NCBI GenBank assembly: GCA_017558145.1
Contig: JAFYWF010000107.1
Coordinates: forward strand, 1-48,222
Direction of reading: 5' to 3'
Source of the DNA: Lachnospiraceae bacterium
GTDB taxonomy: Bacteria; Bacillota; Clostridia; Lachnospirales; Lachnospiraceae
DNA: 48,222 nt
In this document: positions 43,712 through 48,222 of the stretch, in pieces
Position numbering within the stretch: the first letter of the stretch is position 1
Layout of the letters: every line of letters begins with the position of its first letter
Translations under genes and position numbers: made by a program
Notes under the pieces: generated by a model
The model's database searches: none
The model's input: only the letters and a program-made list of their open reading frames with translations
Told to the model about the DNA's origin: nothing

Positions 43712-45079
43712 ATGTTTTGTATACAATGTGGGACTAAAATAGAAGATGATAGTAGTTTTTGTCATCATTGTGGAACCAAAATAGGTGAAGTACAGGAAAA
43801 AAAGGTTATATTAGAAAATAATGATAATAGTCAAAAACAATCCGTAGTGTTAGAAGAAAACGGGAAAAAAAGCAAAGGTAAATTAATAGGTGTTTTAGCA
43901 GTAGTTATTACAGTAATTATTTTTATAGTGTGCTTTAATAATAGAACTATTTCTGTGGATTTAAATAAATATGTCATAGTTACGACAGAAGGATATAATA
44001 CGTTAGGAGAAGCACAATATCAGTTTGACTATGATTCATTTTATGATGACTATAAAGACAAAATAAAAATGAAAACACAAAACGGGAAATCTACGATAGT
44101 ACAAGATTGGATAGGGGACCAATATTATGCGGTTGAAATGTTAAGAGATTATTTTGGTGGAAGTTTAAATCAAAGATCTAAGCTTAGTAATGGCGATGTC
44201 ATTACATTTTCCTGGTCTTGTGAAGATGATGTGATAAAAAATCTATTTAATTGTCATTTGAAGTATAGTGATATAGAGATACAAGTAACTGATTTGGAAG
44301 AAATAAAAACATTTGATCCTTTTGAAGGTATCAGTATAGGATTACAAGGAGATTTACCGAAGGTTACTGTTTCTGTGACTAATAATTCTGATAATGATGC
44401 AATTGGAGATATTTATTATGCTCCGATTTCTAATCCGATTTTGAGAAATGGAGGTAACATAACTGTTCAAGCCATCGTAAGAGGTACTGAAGAAGAGTTT
44501 ATTGAAAAATATGGAATGTTACCAAGTCCTACTGAGAAACAATATACGGTAGAAGGGTACCGGGAATATATTTTTACACAAGATCAACTTACGAATCAGC
44601 ATGTAGAGGAATTAGAAAATTTAACATATCAGGAATTACAGGCAGAATCTTGGACTTCTGATGAAACGATAGAAGATGTGGAATTTTTGGGTACATATAT
44701 TATATCTCAAAAGGAACCTAAATATGGAGATTACGAAGAGTATGGAAGTATTTATGTTGTTTGTAAGGTAAAAGTAAATTGCAATTTGGATACGACTCTA
44801 GGGCTGATTAATTATCCAATTGAATACTACTATTATGTGAATTTTGAAAATATTGTTTTACAACCGGATGGAGTATTAACACAAGCAAATCCATTTGATA
44901 CCAGCTTTGGTCCTTTTGATACATTTGAAGTGTATACAGGATATTATAATAGTCGAGGTAGTGAATATGGTTTCTATTATCATGGATATGAAACGCTTGA
45001 GGAATTGGAAAAAGATATTACTACGGGTACTTATAATTTGGATGATTACAATTGTGAAAATAATATAAAAAATAATTGA
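43712..45079 (+). CDS. Zinc-ribbon membrane protein with large extracytoplasmic domain
   Basis: 455 residues. MFCIQCG..CHHCG zinc ribbon (1-20), charged linker, one membrane helix (about 54-72), then about 380 extracytoplasmic residues. The region after the helix (ISVDLNKYVIVTTEGYNTLGEAQYQF) is a type seen in many clostridial zinc-ribbon proteins, containing repeated beta-strand segments (GDLPKVTVSVTNNSD). Function unknown; such proteins are thought to be membrane-linked sensors or anchors. A 17-bp terminator follows. Confidence 0.78.
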   Translation: MFCIQCGTKIEDDSSFCHHCGTKIGEVQEKKVILENNDNSQKQSVVLEENGKKSKGKLIGVLAVVITVIIFIVCFNNRTISVDLNKYVIVTTEGYNTLGEAQYQFDYDSFYDDYKDKIKMKTQNGKSTIVQDWIGDQYYAVEMLRDYFGGSLNQRSKLSNGDVITFSWSCEDDVIKNLFNCHLKYSDIEIQVTDLEEIKTFDPFEGISIGLQGDLPKVTVSVTNNSDNDAIGDIYYAPISNPILRNGGNITVQAIVRGTEEEFIEKYGMLPSPTEKQYTVEGYREYIFTQDQLTNQHVEELENLTYQELQAESWTSDETIEDVEFLGTYIISQKEPKYGDYEEYGSIYVVCKVKVNCNLDTTLGLINYPIEYYYYVNFENIVLQPDGVLTQANPFDTSFGPFDTFEVYTGYYNSRGSEYGFYYHGYETLEELEKDITTGTYNLDDYNCENNIKNN

Positions 45080-45086
45080 GATTTAA

Positions 45087-45124
45087 GCAAAAAAGAAATC
45101 GGCTAATGCCGATTTCTTTTTTGC
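45087..45124. terminator. Bidirectional terminator
   Basis: GCAAAAAAGAAATCGGC (45087-45103) pairs perfectly with GCCGATTTCTTTTTTGC (45108-45124) around a four-base loop. It ends both the zinc-ribbon genes and the convergent pncB. Confidence 0.92.
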
Positions 45125-45152
45125 AATAAGTAAGGGTATCTTATCATACAAA

Positions 45153-46607
45153 TTATCGTTCTCCTAATTGGTCTAAGAGATTAATCTTCATATCATATAA
45201 TCTTGGGGATAAGTCCACATGTATTTTGTGTGGATTTACAAGACGTCTTACTTCGTCCCATAATGTAGATAATTCCTGCTGACAGATTTCACGAATTTCC
45301 ATAACAGATGGAGATTCGTAGACGCATTCTCCCTTTAGAAAGACAGGGACTAAAAGTTCTTTCATTGTATAAGATCCTGGAGCTAATTTTGTTTTTTTCC
45401 AAGGTTCAGCTGGGTCAAATAGCATGAGAGGGTTGGTTTCATCAAAAACATCATCAACCAGGCAAATTAAATCTGCTTTGATTTTCCCGGATTCTTTATC
45501 ATAGATTCTATAAATTGTTTTGTTTCCCGGATTAGTTACTTTTTCTGTATTTTCAGAAAGTTTAATCTTAGGAATAAAGCTACCATCTTCTTTCATAATT
45601 GCTGCCAACTTGTAAACACCGCCAAAAGAAGGACAGTCTTTAGAAGTAATTAAATGGGTTCCCACTCCCCAAGAAGTAATAGTAGCTCCTTGTGCTTTTA
45701 AGCTGTCGATGAGGAATTCATCTAAATCATTAGAAGCAGAAATAACAGCATCTTCAAACCCTGCTTCATCCAGCATTTTTCTGGCTTTTTTTGAAATATA
45801 AGCAAGGTCTCCACTATCCAAACGGATTCCGTAGAATTTCGGTTTTATGCCGGCATCCTTCATTTCTTGGAATACTTTTATGGCATTTGGTACACCGGAT
45901 TGCAAGGTGTCATAGGTATCAACTAATAAAGTACAGGAGTCCGGATACATCTGTGCATAAGTTTTAAATGCGGTATATTCATCGGGAAAACTCATGATCC
46001 AACTATGGGCATGAGTACCTTTTACAGGAACATCAAACAGCTGTCCTGCCAACACATTACTGGTGCCGATACAACCACCAATCATAGCAGCTCTGGCACC
46101 ATAAAGTCCTGCATCTGGTCCTTGGGCACGGCGAAGTCCAAACTCCATAATACCATCGCCTTTGGCTGCGTAACATACGCGGGAAGCTTTAGTGGCAATC
46201 AGACTCTGATGATTCATAATGTTTAGAATGGCAGTCTCAATTAACTGTGCTTCCATAATTGGTGCAATTACCTTAATCATAGGTTCTCTTGGAAACATGA
46301 CACTTCCCTCCGGAATGGCATAGATATCTCCGGAAAAATGAAAAGATTCCAAATAATCCAAGAAATCTTTTTCAAAAATATGTAAGTTTGCAAGATAACT
46401 AATATCTTCTTTGTCAAAACGCAAATTTTTAATGTACTCAATAATTTGATCTAAACCGGCGCTGATAGCATAACCACTATCTTGTGGATTAGAACGGAAA
46501 AAAGCATCAAAAATTACGGTTTCGTTTTGGTCTTTGTTTTTAAAATAACCCTGCATCATGGTAAGTTGATAAAGGTCAGTCAATAAGGTTAAATTCTGTT
46601 TTGCCAT
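45153..46607 (-). CDS. pncB: Nicotinate phosphoribosyltransferase
   Basis: 484 residues. LTLLTDLYQLTMMQGYFKN is the family N-terminus, with GLRRAQGPDAGLYGARAA and GTHAHSWIMSF around the active site, and GIRLDSGDLAYISKKAR at the phosphoribosyl site. It makes nicotinate mononucleotide from nicotinate and PRPP for NAD salvage. The start ATG 46607 follows AAGGGAGAAG, so the 16-residue extension to 46655 is rejected. About 170 bases separate it from the ileS promoter, with no gene between. Confidence 0.93.
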   Translation of the reverse strand: MAKQNLTLLTDLYQLTMMQGYFKNKDQNETVIFDAFFRSNPQDSGYAISAGLDQIIEYIKNLRFDKEDISYLANLHIFEKDFLDYLESFHFSGDIYAIPEGSVMFPREPMIKVIAPIMEAQLIETAILNIMNHQSLIATKASRVCYAAKGDGIMEFGLRRAQGPDAGLYGARAAMIGGCIGTSNVLAGQLFDVPVKGTHAHSWIMSFPDEYTAFKTYAQMYPDSCTLLVDTYDTLQSGVPNAIKVFQEMKDAGIKPKFYGIRLDSGDLAYISKKARKMLDEAGFEDAVISASNDLDEFLIDSLKAQGATITSWGVGTHLITSKDCPSFGGVYKLAAIMKEDGSFIPKIKLSENTEKVTNPGNKTIYRIYDKESGKIKADLICLVDDVFDETNPLMLFDPAEPWKKTKLAPGSYTMKELLVPVFLKGECVYESPSVMEIREICQQELSTLWDEVRRLVNPHKIHVDLSPRLYDMKINLLDQLGER

Positions 46608-46779
46608 GGGTACTTCTCCCTTCTTATTGTTGGTATGCAATTGTTGAATAAGCAATTCTATTATTACAAATATACATCAAATGGAATTAGGTGACAAGGA
46701 AAGAAGAACTGTTCTGATTCATGAAGAAAGAAAAATAAAATAGAAATCCTAACGATTCTAATAAAATACCTCATAACCC

Positions 46780-46808
46780 TTGACAAATGGGCGTTTCTAG
46801 TGTATTTT
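46780..46808 (+). promoter_or_regulatory. Promoter of ileS
   Basis: TTGACA (46780-46785), a 17-nt spacer and TATTTT (46803-46808), upstream of the T-box leader. Confidence 0.65.
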
Positions 46809-47080
46809 GTTGCTAATGCGTAGACGAAGACAGTATTATTTTTCCAAAAGGCAAAGCGAGTCGGGGATGGTGAAAGCCTGGTGCGAGTAGGAAATTTAAG
46901 AATATCACTTCTGAGCAGCCGACTGAACGAAAGTCTTTTTAGTAAGTTAGGCCGGTTCTTCACCGTTAAAGGAAGGACGTATAATTTCCACATAAATTGG
47001 GTACATGGAAACGTACGATTGTGTAATAGGTGGTATAACGAGAATATAACCTCGTCCTTTTACAAGGACGGGGTTTTTTT
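46809..47080 (+). ncRNA. T-box leader (isoleucine) of ileS
   Basis: A Stem I-like region (about 46855-46930) has GATGGTGAAAGCC and, near its 3' end, GAATATCACTTCTGAGC; the specifier codon is read as ATC (46904-46906), isoleucine. The T-box core AGGTGGTA is at 47028-47035. The terminator pairs CCTCGTCCTT (47050-47059) with AAGGACGGGG (47064-47073) followed by seven T. Uncharged tRNA-Ile should favour the antiterminator and allow ileS transcription. Confidence 0.88.
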
Positions 47081-47302
47081 ATATTCTGGGGAAAAGCAAG
47101 ACAATGATACCAGACGGATTGTTCTGTGCTCTGCACTCTCACAATCCTGCCCGACATTCGGATATCGTGGAGCATTCGCCCCACTTTTATCCTCATTTCG
47201 GGGCGGGGCATGAAACCATAAAACAGCTTATGTGCAAGCACAACGTGTTTTATAGTTTTTGCCCCTGGTATCAAAAATAAATTTATAGAAAGGAAAAACA
47301 TC
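47081..47302 (+). other. Additional folded segment between T-box terminator and ileS
   Basis: These 222 bases are more G+C-rich than their surroundings and hold hairpins in series: GGATTGT/ACAATCC (47116-47122, 47141-47147), CCGA/TCGG (47151-47161), GCCCC/GGGGC (47178-47182, 47200-47204) and TAAAACA/TGTTTTA (47219-47225, 47246-47252). GGGGAAAA (47088-47095) can pair with TTTT(G)CCCC (47257-47265), closing all of them. There is no open reading frame of note. It would be an extra leader element of ileS or an inserted repeat. Confidence 0.45.
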
Positions 47303-48222
47303 ATGTACCAAAAAGTAGATACGAATCTTAATTTTGTAGACAGAGAAAAAGAAACTCTGAAATTCTGGCAGGAAAATGATATTTTCCAGAAAAGCATGGA
47401 AAGCCGTAAAGATGGTGAAACATATACATTCTATGACGGCCCCCCAACAGCCAATGGGAAACCACACATTGGTCATGTTTTAACCCGTGTTATCAAAGAT
47501 ATGATTCCAAGATACCGTACCATGAAGGGTTACATGGTTCCAAGAAAAGCAGGTTGGGACACACATGGTCTTCCGGTAGAATTGGAAGTAGAAAAATTAT
47601 TAGGATTAGATGGTAAAGAACAGATTGAAGAATATGGTCTTGATCCATTTATTTCTAAATGTAAGGAAAGTGTTTGGAAATACAAAGGTATGTGGGAAGA
47701 TTTCTCAGGTACTGTAGGTTTCTGGGCAGATATGGATGATCCTTACGTAACATACCATGATGATTTTATTGAATCTGAATGGTGGGCGTTAAAACAGATT
47801 TGGGACAAAGGACTTTTATACAAAGGTTTCAAAATCGTTCCATATTGTCCACGTTGTGGTACTCCTCTTTCTTCTCACGAAGTAGCACAGGGATACAAAG
47901 CTGTTAAAGAACGTTCTGCAATTGCCAGATTTAAAGTAGTAGGCGAAGATGCACACTTCTTGGCATGGACAACAACACCTTGGACATTGCCATCCAATGT
48001 AGCACTTTGTGTGAATCCGGATGAAACATATGTAAAAGTAAAAGCTGCAGATGGCTATACTTATTACATGGCAGAAGCACTTCTTGAAAAAGTTTTAGGA
48101 CCACTTGGAAGTGAAGAAGTAAAAGCTTACGAAATTTTAGAAAGCTACACAGGAAAAGATTTAGAGTACAAAGAATATGAACCTTTATTTGCATGCGCAG
48201 GGGAAGCAGCAGCAAAACAGAA
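47303..48222 (+). CDS. ileS: Isoleucyl-tRNA synthetase (3' end outside window)
   Basis: 306 codons are visible and the frame is open to the window end, so the gene is partial. The class I HIGH motif is in [17 protein letters not shown], followed by [14 protein letters not shown] and [26 protein letters not shown] belongs to the editing domain. It charges tRNA-Ile in the cytoplasm. The ATG 47303 follows AAAGGA, and the T-box upstream has an Ile specifier, which agrees with the identification. Confidence 0.96.
   Translation, partial: MYQKVDTNLNFVDREKETLKFWQENDIFQKSMESRKDGETYTFYDGPPTANGKPHIGHVLTRVIKDMIPRYRTMKGYMVPRKAGWDTHGLPVELEVEKLLGLDGKEQIEEYGLDPFISKCKESVWKYKGMWEDFSGTVGFWADMDDPYVTYHDDFIESEWWALKQIWDKGLLYKGFKIVPYCPRCGTPLSSHEVAQGYKAVKERSAIARFKVVGEDAHFLAWTTTPWTLPSNVALCVNPDETYVKVKAADGYTYYMAEALLEKVLGPLGSEEVKAYEILESYTGKDLEYKEYEPLFACAGEAAAKQ

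Noticed and set aside
46881..47213. Plus-strand 110-residue frame across the ileS leader
   Set aside because: It runs through the T-box and its terminator; the sequence is explained by RNA structure.
46664..47476. Minus-strand frames upstream of and into ileS
   Set aside because: They are antisense to the T-box leader or to ileS and have no recognisable start signals or domains.
1..48222. CRISPR arrays, tRNA and rRNA genes, prophage or intact IS element
   Set aside because: No regularly spaced repeats, tRNA-like cloverleaf ends, rRNA segments, transposase, integrase or phage structural genes were seen.

Overview
The window is low-G+C Firmicute DNA and looks like a spore-forming member of the Lachnospiraceae (Clostridia). 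The reasons are the A/T-rich codon use, strong AGGAGG-type ribosome sites, a T-box leader, the sporulation genes (spoVT, spoIID, spoIIQ, a sipL-like gene), many zinc-ribbon membrane proteins, and a zinc-ribbon TIR protein type that I recall from this family. No tRNA, rRNA, CRISPR array or intact insertion sequence was seen. Identifications are by reading only; no database search was run.

Layout. 1-6444: a hexuronide cluster with the 3' part of a fructuronate reductase-like gene, an AraC regulator on the minus strand, a GPH symporter and a GH2 glycosidase (probable beta-glucuronidase), with AraC-like half-sites in the divergent promoter region. 6451-10884: spoVT, whose ribosome site lies inside the terminator of the glycosidase gene, then an HEAT-like/RNA methyltransferase fusion, a hemolysin III protein, a membrane-anchored XRE regulator and an acyl-CoA thioesterase. 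11022-16876: a signalling block made of a membrane GGDEF protein with a degenerate active site, a hybrid histidine kinase (HisKA-HATPase-REC-HPt) and a two-receiver response regulator. 16937-22176: a short-chain dehydrogenase and, divergently, two tandem membrane proteins that join a zinc ribbon and a TIR domain to different extracytoplasmic ends. 22365-26276: an aconitase-family hydratase, a structured 426-nt intergenic region and an EF-hand-type protein.

26271-32865: spoIID (sigma-E-like promoter) and spoIIQ (sigma-F-like promoter), both lacking expected catalytic residues, a shortened GH9-like lipoprotein, ddl, murF and a convergent plsC. 33084-38445: a PrcB-like lipoprotein, pyrC-pyrK-pyrD, and a sipL-like spore coat gene behind a folded leader. 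38558-42766: an unidentified helical protein, ispE-gntR behind a consensus promoter with palindromic operator-like sites, a small membrane protein, murI and a DUF1934 gene. 42842-45079: three zinc-ribbon proteins. 45153-48222: nicotinate phosphoribosyltransferase, and ileS (cut by the window end) behind an isoleucine T-box and a further 222-nt G+C-richer folded segment.

Most worth following up: the tandem zinc-ribbon/TIR proteins with receptor-like topology and a palindrome in their leader; two sporulation genes whose Shine-Dalgarno sequences form the 3' arm of the preceding operon's terminator; and the loss of catalytic residues in SpoIID and SpoIIQ while compartment-specific promoters are kept.
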